64,000 nucleotides of DNA, taken from contig NZ_FPAP01000003.1 of NCBI RefSeq assembly GCF_900116415.1, positions 682,001 to 746,000 on the forward strand. The letters run 5' to 3'. Positions 46,751-56,298 of the stretch are shown here, one piece after another; the stretch's first letter is position 1; each line of letters begins with the position of its first letter. This DNA comes from Chryseobacterium formosense. Lineage in GTDB: Bacteria > Bacteroidota > Bacteroidia > Flavobacteriales > Weeksellaceae. A program made the position numbers and the translations under genes. The notes under the pieces are model-generated. The model was not told where the DNA came from. It searched no databases and worked only from the letters and a program-made list of their open reading frames with translations.

Positions 46751-47430
46751 TAAAACTGATATCGAAATTGATGTAATTTAACTTGATCGCAAAAAAGATT
46801 CTAAGAGATCTGTTGCAACAATATTTAAGTGATCTTTATAAGAACTGCAAAACTTCCTGATTTTCCTAAACTACCTCTCCGTCGGTTTTTATGAATCAGG
46901 AGCGGTGTGATGTCACTTGTTCTTTAAAGGTATCAAACATTCCATGATTCTTTTCATTCAAGCGATAAATTCTGTTCTTTCGGTATTCAAAAAGGTAATA
47001 AATGGTTTGAGCTTTTATTGGCTAAATTAAGTATTGACCATCATATGACCACTACCCTTTCGTTAATCGGAAAAAATTCCATACTTCTTTTTTTTTGATT
47101 AAATTGGTAGTTGCCAGTTTTTCTTTAGCTTTCTCAATTATTTTCCAGTTCCACTCATTCTTTGTCTTCTTTCATATCTCGCATGGTCGCAATAACATTC
47201 CAGCCTTTTGACTGGAAAAGCTTTGCAGTTGCCTTTCCCAAACCTGAAGATGATCCTTTAATAAAATTGTTTTTGAAATGTGTTAATATTAAAATTATAA
47301 TGCAAAGTTCTCCTAAATCTGATAAAAAAGTGTTTCCGTTTCAAGGTAATGAGTGACCAAAATGGGGATTATCTGTTTTTACTTATATACTCACCGTGTC
47401 TCTTTGGGCTATCTCTAATTTTATTAAAAA
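46751..47430. other. Intergenic region with gene remnants
   Basis: Besides the SDR remnant listed at 47155, the minus strand near 46900-47030 reads YLFEYRKNRIYRLNEKNHGMF, which looks like decayed coding DNA of a family I cannot name. No intact gene is present. Confidence 0.45.
47155..47275 (-). pseudogene. SDR N-terminal remnant
   Basis: The minus strand reads KGSSSGLGKATAKLF and then GWNVIATMRDMKED before a stop. This is the cofactor-binding TGxxxGxG turn and first helices of a short-chain dehydrogenase. The rest of the gene is missing. Confidence 0.65.
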
Positions 47431-48582
47431 TTAATCTAGGTGACCAAGCCATCTCAACGGTGAATACGCATCTCCTATGCACAATTTTAATATTTGTGCA
47501 TTGCTTTTTTCAAAGTTTTCACTGTTACTGAGGAGGATGACAGCAGTACCTGCTTTAGGATAAGCCACCGCATAATTCTGATTGGCTTCGCCATGACCTG
47601 TATGGAAAAAAGCTCTACCAAAAGGTGATTTAAACAATCCTACGCCCAATCCCCAGGCTAGCTGAATACTATCGTTCTCATTGGTAATACTGTCCTTCAA
47701 AGGTCCGAAACCACGTCTGCTCTTTACCATGATCTGAGGCCTAAACATCTGTCGGTAACCTGAGCCAGATAAGCCCTTCTTTTGCATCAGGTTGATCATA
47801 AACCTGGCATAGTCATTTGCTGTGGTCGACATTGAACCCGCCGCTCTGCTGCTTTCCCGTCTCTCTGAGCCATATTTGCTTCCATCTTTGAAATAGGCAT
47901 AAGAAAAATTATTTTCGAAGGCCTTTTCCCAGATCATTCCGGTATGCCCCATCTGAAGCGGTCCGAAAATTTCCTCGCGGGCGATAACTTCAAGTTTCTT
48001 TCCTGTAAACTCCTCTATTATAAACCCCAACAGGTTGATCCCTTCGTTGGAATAATAGAATTTTTCACCGGGCCTGGCAATAAGGTGAACTTTATTATCG
48101 TACAACTGCCGCAAAACAGGAAGTCCCGAGCTGTGGCTTAATAACATCCTTAGCGTGATCCGATTGAAAGCTGCTGAGTCATCCGCCAAGTCCCTCCATT
48201 TAGGATACTCGGCTATCGGTTTTTTCAAGTACTTGTATATGGGCTGGTCAAGGCTGAATATTCCTTTTTCCATAAGACGCATAAAGATATACGCACTCAC
48301 AGGTTTTGTCAGTGATGCAGCGTACATCACAGTGCTATCATTCAAATTCTGTTTATTTTCAACATCCTTAAAACCAAAACTGGATGAATAAACTATTTTG
48401 TTACGGTTAACAATCACAACTTGTAGACCTGAGATCTTGGCACTATCGACTAAACGTGTTAGACGCTGTTCTAAAATTACAGCATCGATTTTTTTTCCGT
48501 CGAGATGTCTGATCTGAATCGTTTTCTGAGCGAATAGCGGCAGAATCCAAATATAAAATGTGAGCATCAATAGGTTTTTCAT
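47431..48582 (-). CDS. Secreted serine hydrolase (class C beta-lactamase fold)
   Basis: The 383-residue protein has a signal peptide (MKNLLMLTFYIWILPLFAQ). Motifs are S-x-x-K in YAASLTKPVSAYIF, Y-x-N in FYYSNEGINLLG, and HTGHGEANQ in place of KTG; LLSHSSGLPV fits the family. It belongs to the same S12-like class as the two genes at 20-22 kb but is not close to either. It lies downstream of the second LytTR pair on the same strand with a 220-bp gap. Confidence 0.9.
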   Translation of the reverse strand: MKNLLMLTFYIWILPLFAQKTIQIRHLDGKKIDAVILEQRLTRLVDSAKISGLQVVIVNRNKIVYSSSFGFKDVENKQNLNDSTVMYAASLTKPVSAYIFMRLMEKGIFSLDQPIYKYLKKPIAEYPKWRDLADDSAAFNRITLRMLLSHSSGLPVLRQLYDNKVHLIARPGEKFYYSNEGINLLGFIIEEFTGKKLEVIAREEIFGPLQMGHTGMIWEKAFENNFSYAYFKDGSKYGSERRESSRAAGSMSTTANDYARFMINLMQKKGLSGSGYRQMFRPQIMVKSRRGFGPLKDSITNENDSIQLAWGLGVGLFKSPFGRAFFHTGHGEANQNYAVAYPKAGTAVILLSNSENFEKSNAQILKLCIGDAYSPLRWLGHLD

Positions 48583-48804
48583 ATGGAAAGTATTTATGGT
48601 AAATTTAGCAATAAGATGTCAAAAATGACCACAACACTTTCACGACATGTTAACGCCATTTGACTCCGTAAGGCATATTTTAAAGGGTACGAACCTCTCA
48701 CACAACCGTGCATAGTTGTCAAAATAAGTTGAAATAATTTTATCTTAATATTAGATATCCTCTAGCACAGGGGTTAAAACAAACTCTACTGCGAATTATA
48801 AAAC

Positions 48805-49515
48805 CTATAAAAATCCATTTGTAAACGTTTTGATGAAATTCTCTCTATAAATCTCACCGATCGGAACCTCCCTGTCATTGAAATTGATTGAATAACTATC
48901 AAATGAAATGATATGCTCGCTATTGATCACATAAGATTTGCTTACTCTGATGAAGCTTGGCAAAGGAATTTTTTGATGGATAGTCTTAAGATTCATGGAG
49001 GCTATGATCTTCTGCGACGTGGTATGGATCAGAACATAATCTTTTAAGCCTTCAATGTATTTGATGTCCGTAAAATTGACCTTATAAAATTTTTTCTCAG
49101 ATCTTATGATCAGAAACTCCAAAGTGCTTTTTTCCAGGTCGTTTTCTTTATTGGCTGATAATAGATCGATATAGTGTTGGGCTTTGTCGACCGCCTTTTG
49201 CAGCCGCTTATTGTCAAAAGGCTTTAGAAGGTAATCTATGGCATCCAGCTCATAGCTTTCCAGTGCATATTGGGGATAAGCTGTTGTGAAAATGACCAGA
49301 CTGCTTTTTGGTATTGTTTCAATAAACTGCAATCCTGTCACTTTAGGCATTTGTATATCAAGAAACACCAGGTCTGTCTCATTTGCTGAAAGGAATTTTT
49401 CTGCGGCCACCGCACTTGAAAAACTTCCCACGACCGTGGGTCCGGAGATTTCTTCCAGCATCGAATATAATTCTTCTCTTGCCAATGGCTCGTCATCTAT
49501 AATGATACAGTTCAT
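48805..49515 (-). CDS. LytTR-family response regulator
   Basis: The 236-residue protein has a receiver (MNCIIIDDEPLAREEL, phospho-Asp in LVFLDIQMPKVTG, Lys in DYLLKPFDNK) and a LytTR DNA-binding domain (YIEGLKDYVLIHTTSQKII, FIRVSKSYVINSE). Its ATG overlaps the stop of the sensor-kinase gene by 4 bp (ATGA), so the pair is translationally coupled. The direct repeats at 50685-50712 upstream of the divergent gene are its likely operator. Confidence 0.94.
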   Translation of the reverse strand: MNCIIIDDEPLAREELYSMLEEISGPTVVGSFSSAVAAEKFLSANETDLVFLDIQMPKVTGLQFIETIPKSSLVIFTTAYPQYALESYELDAIDYLLKPFDNKRLQKAVDKAQHYIDLLSANKENDLEKSTLEFLIIRSEKKFYKVNFTDIKYIEGLKDYVLIHTTSQKIIASMNLKTIHQKIPLPSFIRVSKSYVINSEHIISFDSYSINFNDREVPIGEIYRENFIKTFTNGFL

Positions 49516-50603
49516 ATCGGGATTTTTAAGTTTACGGTATACTGATTGGCTGTGGATGAAATCTTTAACTTATATTCATCTTCATTAAATAAAAGTTGTA
49601 ACCTTCGGGCAATATTCTTCAGTCCCAGACCTCCATAAAGATTTTGATGCGACTCTTTTTCTAGAGGCATCGAATTGCTGCATGAAAAAGATATTTCCTT
49701 TTTTGTGATGAAAAAAGTGATATTAATGCTGCTTGCATTTTCTGTACTCTCCGTGCTGTGTTTGATTGCGTTTTCTACAAATGGTATAAAAAGGTTAGGA
49801 GGTATTTCGATTTTTCTCAGATCCGGTACTTCATTATCTGTCTGAATCGTAAAATCAAAGTAATCCCTTCTGATCTTTTCAAGACTTAGAAAATTGGTTA
49901 TGAACTTAATTTCGGAAGTCAGCCTGACCTTTTCATTGCTACTCTCATACAGCTGATATCTTAACAGATCTGATAGTCTTACAATGATGTCTGTTGCCTT
50001 CAAGGGATTGTTTCTGATCAGTGCTTTTATATTGTTGAGCATATTGAACAGAAAATGCGGGGTGATCTGATTTTTCAGCTCATTCAGTTCAAGATTCATG
50101 GTAAGGGTCATTAATTCTGACATTCTGGTGCTGTCTACGATCCACCTTTGCAGCAGTTTTACGGTCGTGGTCAATAAGATTAAAAGCATAACGAAATTCC
50201 CACTCTCAAAATATTCATTGACCTGGAACGTCCGATGTTGATCATTGATATGATAATTATTGAAGAGATCTCCAATGATAAAAATAAGAAACGTGAGACC
50301 TGTGATACAGAGCATCAATACAGCTAAAAGATATGCAAAATACTTTCCTTTGAAAAAAAATAAAGGGACAATTACGTACATATTGACGTAGATCATCATT
50401 ACAAACGTCATAAACATCGTAAGGAATAGAAAATATCTGGAATCTACTGTAAAGTCAGAAGTAAAATTTACATTGACTAATAACAAAAATAACCATAGTA
50501 AAAGCAGAATATGCCTGAGAAAACGATAACGGGCATCCACTAAAAAGTTAATAATACCACTGTTCTTATTGGCCTGATAAACTTTCATTTTAAATTTATT
50601 CAT
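49512..50603 (-). CDS. LytS/YehU-type sensor histidine kinase
   Basis: The 363-residue protein has four predicted membrane helices in the N-terminal half. A LytS-type kinase core follows, with the His in LKNQITPHFLFNMLNNI, the N-box-like PPNLFIPFVENAIKHS and the lid GGLGLKNIARRLQLLF. The start may be Met1 or Met6. The layout (kinase-regulator pair divergent from an outer-membrane gene) repeats that at 10.5-12.5 kb. Confidence 0.94.
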   Translation of the reverse strand: MNKFKMKVYQANKNSGIINFLVDARYRFLRHILLLLWLFLLLVNVNFTSDFTVDSRYFLFLTMFMTFVMMIYVNMYVIVPLFFFKGKYFAYLLAVLMLCITGLTFLIFIIGDLFNNYHINDQHRTFQVNEYFESGNFVMLLILLTTTVKLLQRWIVDSTRMSELMTLTMNLELNELKNQITPHFLFNMLNNIKALIRNNPLKATDIIVRLSDLLRYQLYESSNEKVRLTSEIKFITNFLSLEKIRRDYFDFTIQTDNEVPDLRKIEIPPNLFIPFVENAIKHSTESTENASSINITFFITKKEISFSCSNSMPLEKESHQNLYGGLGLKNIARRLQLLFNEDEYKLKISSTANQYTVNLKIPI

Positions 50604-50664
50604 TACAAAAATAGATCATTTACAATAGCACATTAAATAATTTATACAAAACCCCTGTTTTCGA

Positions 50665-50712
50665 CTACCAAAAAAACTATGGGATTTGGTAGAAGTTCAG
50701 GGGTGTTTGGTA
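50665..50712 (+). promoter_or_regulatory. LytTR-type direct repeats in the divergent promoter region
   Basis: TTTGGTA occurs at 50685-50691 and 50706-50712, exactly 21 bp apart, with an inverted copy CTACCAAA at 50665-50672. The spacing equals that of the repeats upstream of the first LytTR-linked receptor. The sites lie between the sensor gene and the gene at 50769, which they probably control. No perfect -7 box follows; the nearest is TTCTTTTG at 50744. Confidence 0.55.
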
Positions 50713-50768
50713 TAAAAAAATAAAAACCAAGATCTAAAATCCTTTCTTTTGCTTCCTAAATCTGATCT

Positions 50769-51203
50769 ATGGAGGTTAAAAGTTTTCTAAAAATTGTGGA
50801 AGAGATAGAGCATTCCTGTCTCTCAGCCGAACAACAGGAAGAGATGATCACGAAAGTCGCAGATCTAAGCCGTTTTATACAATCCTACGATCAATCTATT
50901 GAAATCATTCATTGGATGCGATGCAAGGTCAGTATCATCAGATACTCCGGCACAAATACAGGGGTGATCTTTTGCGATGATACAAAGCAGTCTTCGGCAA
51001 ATGCATACTATTCCAATGCCAGATTGATGGACTTAAAAAAACGAGAGGGTCTAAAAGAGTTATGGCTCGTTGTCATCGGTAGTTGTACATCCAATGATCT
51101 GAGACCGTTCAAAAACTTATCTACAGATAAATTGCTTGATAAGATCTACGATAAAATATTCAGCCTTGACTTCTTGCAATCCCGGGTCCAGATCATAAAA
51201 TAA
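50769..51203 (+). CDS. Hypothetical cytoplasmic protein, 144 aa
   Basis: I do not recognise the family. The protein has an N-terminal helical part (LKIVEEIEHSCLSAEQQEEMI) and an alpha/beta C-terminal part with LWLVVIGSCTSNDLRPF. There is no signal peptide. It lies 14 bp before an outer-membrane protein gene and is probably in an operon with it under the neighbouring LytTR system. Confidence 0.75.
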   Translation: MEVKSFLKIVEEIEHSCLSAEQQEEMITKVADLSRFIQSYDQSIEIIHWMRCKVSIIRYSGTNTGVIFCDDTKQSSANAYYSNARLMDLKKREGLKELWLVVIGSCTSNDLRPFKNLSTDKLLDKIYDKIFSLDFLQSRVQIIK

Positions 51204-51216
51204 AAATATTTACATT

Positions 51217-52200
51217 TTGAAAGCAAAATTCTCTTTATTAGCAACAGTTATAACCGGCACACTCTATTTCTCACAGGTGAAGGACAGCATGTCCACAAAA
51301 ACCATGGCCTACATCGCAGAGAAATTTCCGATTACCCGTGTACTGAATATAGAATATAATCTGTTGACACCTTACACTTTTTCTTCTACATTGAGAGGTC
51401 GGGAATTGCCGGAGGCAAAAGTGAAAAATTTCTACCGTGCAAAAATGAGTGCCAATATCAATTTGATCACAAAACAGAAATGGGTATTGGGCACTAACCT
51501 TAATTACCGCTACGTTTCAGCAAATACTGAAATGAATGATCCTGCGGGTAACCTATTTTTCAGAAGCAAAGAAGATTATCACTATCATTCCGAGAGTTTG
51601 AGTCTTACTTATTTTTCAAAACTGTTCAACAAGATGATGATCTATTCGGCCAGCGCCTCAGTGGACGGGAGTGATCAACATTTTGAAAGACTGCGCGGAA
51701 TAGCCACCGCAACGATGGTTTTAAGATCCAATGCCAAGACCAAAATGACCGTGGGACTTTTGGTTGCCATAGATCCTTCCGTTCAGACACCGGTCATTCC
51801 GACATTCACCTATGAGCAAAAATTCAATAATGGTCTGGTCGCCGACATTCTTTTACCCAAAAGCGTGTACCTCAGAAAAAGAATTGCTGAGAATGGCAGG
51901 CTATCAATTGGGAGTGAACTGGATGGGACATCATTGTATCTTTATAATATCGACAGTGCGGATAAAAAATATGAATTCCGGCAGATAGAGATCAATTCGG
52001 GACTGATGTATGAACATTATCTTGGGAGTTCTTTTGTTGCATCATTAAAGGGCGGAGCCAAAAGTATTGTGGAAGGTCGGTTATTTGAGAAATCTGAATC
52101 TTACAGTTCTTATATTTTCCAGGCAAAGCCACAGACAACATTTTATGTGAACGTCGGTCTGTCTTTCGATCCGTTTATCAAGAAAACAGCACAGCAATAA
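51217..52200 (+). CDS. DUF6268-like outer-membrane protein
   Basis: The 327-residue protein has a signal peptide (KAKFSLLATVITGTLYFSQ) and a predicted beta-barrel of alternating strands (KWVLGTNLNYRYVS, SLSLTYFSKLFNKMMIYSAS, QTTFYVNVGLSFDPF). The only start giving the signal peptide is a TTG at 51217, 14 bp after the previous gene. The DUF6268 match is from strand pattern and size. Its role at the outer membrane is unknown. Confidence 0.75.
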   Translation: MKAKFSLLATVITGTLYFSQVKDSMSTKTMAYIAEKFPITRVLNIEYNLLTPYTFSSTLRGRELPEAKVKNFYRAKMSANINLITKQKWVLGTNLNYRYVSANTEMNDPAGNLFFRSKEDYHYHSESLSLTYFSKLFNKMMIYSASASVDGSDQHFERLRGIATATMVLRSNAKTKMTVGLLVAIDPSVQTPVIPTFTYEQKFNNGLVADILLPKSVYLRKRIAENGRLSIGSELDGTSLYLYNIDSADKKYEFRQIEINSGLMYEHYLGSSFVASLKGGAKSIVEGRLFEKSESYSSYIFQAKPQTTFYVNVGLSFDPFIKKTAQQ

Positions 52201-52738
52201 ATATCTCTGTTTAAACTTTAAGATTAGATTAGATTTAAATCAAAGCAAATAATTAATTGCAAAACCTAAAAGGTAGAACCATTCAAAAGTTTTCCAGGTC
52301 GATATTACTGAATTTACAGCCAGATCATTCCACACAATGAGCCTGTAATACATCCGGTTGATATTTTTCATAAAGATGATTTGTTTGGATTTGTTTGGGT
52401 TGTTAGTATCGTACATCTGCTTATTAAAAAAAACAGCTGAATGGGGAAATTATTATGGTATTTAACCAATTGCAGTTACCGAGAAAAGAATAAAGCTGAT
52501 TGATAAAAATGCTATGCAAAGAAAATGGAATATACAGGAAAGGTTATGCACCCGGTTGGTCGTCTATACCGGCAACAAAATTATTCGACCAATCCAAATA
52601 TTCCTTACATTCACGTCTCTGATACTACTTTTTTATGTTATAAGAAAATTTCTGCTAGTCTCTGGAAATTATTTTCCGCAAAGGATCAATACCTGATTAA
52701 AATTTTAGAGAATATTTTTAAAAGTTCAAATAAACGCA
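52201..52738. other. Gene-free stretch
   Basis: Two short overlapping frames (52514-52696 and 52525-52752) exist but neither shows a convincing protein pattern. I see no strong hairpin or repeat. The promoter of the AlkD-like gene lies at its right end. Confidence 0.55.
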
Positions 52739-53332
52739 ATGGATCTACTTGAAAAGATAAAAAGGATTGAACACGGTTTCAAACACATTATTGAAGCGGG
52801 TGACATTATTCTGAAAGATTCTTCTATCAATCATCTGAAATTTGCTATAGAACAGCTGGATGATAACGCTTATCAAATCCGAATGTTAGGGACATATATC
52901 CTGGGACAATTATCGGTCGAAAGCACAATGGCGCTTGAAATACTCGAAACCGAGGTTGCAGTTGATAAAAACTGGAGGGTTCAGGAAATGTTAGCCAAAG
53001 CATTTGATTCTTACTGCCATTCTATCGGCTATGAGAAATCATTACCAAAGATCAAAAAGTGGATCAACGATGAGAATCCCAATATAAAAAGAGCAGTCAT
53101 TGAGGGATTGAGAATTTGGACAAGCCGGGCTTATTTCAAAGAAAACCCGGAGGTTGCGATTCGACTGATCGCACAGTCCAGATCGGATGATAGTGAATAT
53201 TTAAGGAGATCCATTGGCAACTCTTTAAGGGATATTTATAAAAAACATAAAGATCTCATCGATACAGAAGTTTCAAAGTGGGATCTTGCAGACGAAAAAA
53301 TAGTATTCATCCGAAAGTTGATTTACAAATAG
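52739..53332 (+). CDS. HEAT-repeat DNA alkylation repair-like protein (AlkD-like)
   Basis: The 197-residue all-helical protein shows HEAT-like repeats: YQIRMLGTYILGQLS, NWRVQEMLAKAFDSYCHSIG, NPNIKRAVIEGLRIWTSR and EYLRRSIGNSLRDIYKKHKDLI. The last two are typical of AlkC/AlkD DNA glycosylase relatives. It is shorter than most AlkD proteins (about 220-240 residues), and the catalytic Asp/Trp pair cannot be placed with certainty. It is probably a repair or nucleic-acid-binding protein. Confidence 0.8.
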   Translation: MDLLEKIKRIEHGFKHIIEAGDIILKDSSINHLKFAIEQLDDNAYQIRMLGTYILGQLSVESTMALEILETEVAVDKNWRVQEMLAKAFDSYCHSIGYEKSLPKIKKWINDENPNIKRAVIEGLRIWTSRAYFKENPEVAIRLIAQSRSDDSEYLRRSIGNSLRDIYKKHKDLIDTEVSKWDLADEKIVFIRKLIYK

Positions 53333-53439
53333 TGCGCAAAAAGGATGCAATTTTTTGAAATTTAAAATGTTGCACACCTTACGAAAGTTTGTCTGATGCC
53401 TTAATAATGAATAGTTTGAAAGATATTGATTGCGGAAGC

Positions 53440-53463
53440 TGATGCGCCCAATTGGGCGCATCA
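53440..53463. repeat. 24-bp perfect GC-rich palindrome
   Basis: The sequence from 53440 to 53463 is its own reverse complement, built from TGATGCGCCCAA and its mirror. It lies between the convergent AlkD-like and Tet(X)-like genes, 107 bp and 119 bp from their stops. It could be a bidirectional terminator stem, but no T-run follows. Confidence 0.7.
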
Positions 53464-53581
53464 ACCATAAAATTATATAGGCTCACAAATAGCAAGCCGC
53501 TGTTTATCACAATGGTCTATGCAACACAAAAATCATAATCTTCATTTAAAAAAATTGGGTGAAATTTTTATTGAGCTTTTA

Positions 53582-54748
53582 TCAGTGAAGACGATTAAAT
53601 GTATCTAATAAAAATTTCAGGGCTTCTTTGGAGTGCATATTTTCCATAGATTCCAAGGTAATCTCAGTAATTTTAGCAGCACGCTGGCGCATAGCAATTT
53701 CATATTTTGAAATGGCAGTCTTGATGTCGCTGAACCCTTTTGCAGTAAGCTGTTCTGCTAGCTCTAGTGCATCCAGCATTGCCATATTCACCCCTTCACC
53801 GGCATAAGGAGGCATACGATGTGCAGCATCACCCAACATCGTGAGGTTCGACAAACTCTGCCATTGCTGGTCGGTTGGAAAGTGATATTGTGGACGGGGT
53901 ACGAAATAACTTTCATCACTTCCAAACAATTCATGCCATTCGCTCCCCCAATCGGCAAAACGCCCTTTAAACCAATCATAGACTGCTTCTTTGTTTTCGA
54001 AGTTAATACCAGAGGTCTTAACCCAATCTTTTTTCTCCTTAGTTCCGGTGTAAAAGGACAACGAACCATCGCCTTTAGTACTCAGGATAATGCTTTTCTC
54101 AAATCCTAGTGCAAATATTTTTCCGCCCTTGGCCAGTTTCCATAGGTTCGGCGCATTCCTAGCCGCATTATATATATTGCCTTCTACAATGGTTAAGCCC
54201 GAATAAACGGAAGCGACATCGGTAATGTAATTTCTGATTTTTGAATTGGCGCCATCTGCTGCAATGACTAAATCAGCATAAACTGTATTGCCGTTATCAA
54301 AAATGAGATCCCAACCTTCATCTTTGGCTTTAAGCGATACAAATTTTGAATTCCAAACAATGGTGTCTTTTTTCAATGAAGAAATCAACAAATCACGGAA
54401 CGGACCTCTATCTATTTCCGGACGGAAAGAACCGCCGTTTTGCGCTACAGGAATTTCACTGGTATGGTCGTCAAAATGCACCACCGCATTATGATCCGTC
54501 AAACGCAGTTTATCGGCATCAGGCCTATAATGTTTCTTAAAATCACCCAACAACCCGGCTGCGATCAGTGCCTTAAGCCCAGACTCTTCGTGCAGGTCTA
54601 AAGTTGCACCTTGTTGACGTACATTTTTGTCGGTATCCCTTTCATATACCTTTACCTCATAACCTTTCAGCTGTAACAATCTGGCCAGGGTCAGACCACT
54701 GGGACCGCCCCCAATGATGGCAATTTTTTTGTTTTGTATTGATACCAT
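53582..54748 (-). CDS. Tet(X)-like FAD-dependent monooxygenase
   Basis: The 388-residue protein is a class A flavin monooxygenase with close pattern similarity to Tet(X), which is also 388 residues long. The FAD fingerprint is KIAIIGGGPSGLTLARLLQ, then VYERDTD, GATLDLHEESGLKAL, a DG motif in VIAADGANSKIRNYI, and the second FAD motif GDAAHRMPPYAGEGVNMAMLDALEL. Tet(X) hydroxylates and inactivates tetracyclines, but such relatives in Chryseobacterium vary in activity, so resistance is not shown. It is divergent from an AraC regulator across 87 bp. Confidence 0.88.
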   Translation of the reverse strand: MVSIQNKKIAIIGGGPSGLTLARLLQLKGYEVKVYERDTDKNVRQQGATLDLHEESGLKALIAAGLLGDFKKHYRPDADKLRLTDHNAVVHFDDHTSEIPVAQNGGSFRPEIDRGPFRDLLISSLKKDTIVWNSKFVSLKAKDEGWDLIFDNGNTVYADLVIAADGANSKIRNYITDVASVYSGLTIVEGNIYNAARNAPNLWKLAKGGKIFALGFEKSIILSTKGDGSLSFYTGTKEKKDWVKTSGINFENKEAVYDWFKGRFADWGSEWHELFGSDESYFVPRPQYHFPTDQQWQSLSNLTMLGDAAHRMPPYAGEGVNMAMLDALELAEQLTAKGFSDIKTAISKYEIAMRQRAAKITEITLESMENMHSKEALKFLLDTFNRLH

Positions 54749-54835
54749 TTTTATATATTTATATAAGACAAAACTATTTTATCCTAAACAATTATAATAA
54801 TTGAATAAGTCATAAAAATACTCGTAAACGACATA

Positions 54836-55816
54836 ATGAAAATTGAAATTAAATCAAAAGACGGATTAGGAATGCTCGCAGCTTTTGCCGAAAAAGTAGG
54901 TGGTACCCTCGAAAATGGAAGGGTGAAAGTGCCAGAAGAGTTTGGAATAGGCTTTATACAAGGCTATAGTTTCGATGAGCGACTGAGGATGATGATATTG
55001 AACTATGAGCTACGTCAAGACTTTGCCATCAGTCGAAGAAATCAACCTACTAATATGCTCATATTCAATTTTCAACATATCATCAAGCCATCTAATTCCC
55101 AAACAGGTTTCAAATTCCAACCGTCGGTTCAAATTGCGACCCAAGGATTAAATGTGGAACTTTTTGTGCCCAAAAATACCATTCAGAATTCTATATCATT
55201 GAGTATCGATGCCGACTATCTGCGAGAACTAATTGGATCCCGCATCGATCATCCTTTGGTAAACAACATTTTAGAAAATAAGCAACCGCTGTTGTTTGAG
55301 GAGTTTGTATTTGCGCCGTTGCTGAAAGTTGTTGACGTTATCGTGACAAATAATGTGCCGATACCGCTTCAAGATTTTTACTACAGACTAAAAACGCAGG
55401 AACTCATTTGCCAGTTACTGATTGAACTTATCAGCCGGAATGACAAGAAAGTGTACGGTTTGAATATTGCTGATATCAAGATGCTGTATCAGGTAAAAGA
55501 ACGTTTACTACAGGACCTTGAAAAAGCGCCTTCCATTGCGGAGTTATCCAGATTTTCCGGCATGAGCGAGACTAAATTAAAGAGATTATATAACCAGGTT
55601 TTCGGTAAGAGCATATTTCAGTATTTCCAAAATTTCAGAATGCATGAAGCTGCCCGCTTGTTGAGAGAAGAACGGCTATCTGTTTCGGAAGTGGGCTATC
55701 AGCTTGGTTTTTCAAACTTGGGACATTTTACCAAAGTTTTTGAAGAGGTGATCGGAGTTAGACCGAAACGGTATAGTAAGTCAGTTAACGAAGTTCTTAT
55801 GGTTCCACAAAAATGA
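54836..55816 (+). CDS. AraC family transcriptional regulator
   Basis: The 326-residue protein has an N-terminal sensor part (EEFGIGFIQGYSFDERLRMMI, then QDFAISRRNQPT). The C-terminal AraC domain has AELSRFSGMSETKLKRLYNQVF and VSEVGYQLGFSNLGHFTKVFEEV, ending in RPKRYSKS. It is divergent from the Tet(X)-like gene and most likely controls it in response to its substrate. Confidence 0.92.
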   Translation: MKIEIKSKDGLGMLAAFAEKVGGTLENGRVKVPEEFGIGFIQGYSFDERLRMMILNYELRQDFAISRRNQPTNMLIFNFQHIIKPSNSQTGFKFQPSVQIATQGLNVELFVPKNTIQNSISLSIDADYLRELIGSRIDHPLVNNILENKQPLLFEEFVFAPLLKVVDVIVTNNVPIPLQDFYYRLKTQELICQLLIELISRNDKKVYGLNIADIKMLYQVKERLLQDLEKAPSIAELSRFSGMSETKLKRLYNQVFGKSIFQYFQNFRMHEAARLLREERLSVSEVGYQLGFSNLGHFTKVFEEVIGVRPKRYSKSVNEVLMVPQK

Positions 55817-56243
55817 TTTTAGCTTTACATCTGCATTATGCTTACTGTCTGTTGAAGCTACTTTTTCAAAAACTATGAGCTTTGCTTTATAACCAAGAAA
55901 AGGGTCTTTGCTGAGCCAGCCATGTATATACAAAGTCTGATGATTTTTTGAAGTTTTTAATATATTTCACAGCGGTTTTGTTTCCAAATTAGTGCACAAT
56001 TCGAAGCCAGAAATCATAATCCATTGTGAAAGCATGATCTATAACCTTGATATCTATCGTGATTCGTAAGTAGATGAGAGCGGCTCCGTTTGTTGTTATT
56101 TTATTCTTTTTTAGATAAAAAATTGATTGAAAGACCTTCTGTACTGTAAATCCAATAGATCAAATTAATGTTCGTTATATTTTAATGTCATTTTTTGTGA
56201 ACATATTGAAAATGATAACAAGTTTAAAAAAATGATATTACTA
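55817..56243. other. Intergenic stretch, possibly with a decayed gene
   Basis: The minus strand shows short readable pieces (VKYIKNFKKSSDFVYTWL near 55930, KLIVFEKVASTDSKHNADVK near 55840) in different frames, which may be an old pseudogene of unknown family. No intact gene is present. Confidence 0.4.
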
Positions 56244-56289
56244 TTACACTTTTGGGTAGGCAATTATTTTTACAATATGTATAATTTTG
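56244..56289 (+). promoter_or_regulatory. Dyad box and promoter of the ThiF gene
   Basis: TTACACTTTTGGGTAG at 56244-56259 matches the minus-strand form of the box at 57886 in 14 of 16 positions. After exactly 22 bp comes a perfect -7 box, TAATTTTG, at 56282-56289. The start codon is at 56299, so the mRNA would have almost no leader. The same layout occurs at two more promoters nearby. Confidence 0.7.
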
Positions 56290-56298
56290 AAAATAAAA

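Noticed and set aside
47162..47531. Short plus-strand ORFs near the serine hydrolase end
   Set aside because: They are antisense to an SDR remnant and to the hydrolase C terminus.
52514..52752. Two overlapping short ORFs (60 and 75 codons)
   Set aside because: No family pattern, no signal or promoter support, and they compete for the same DNA.
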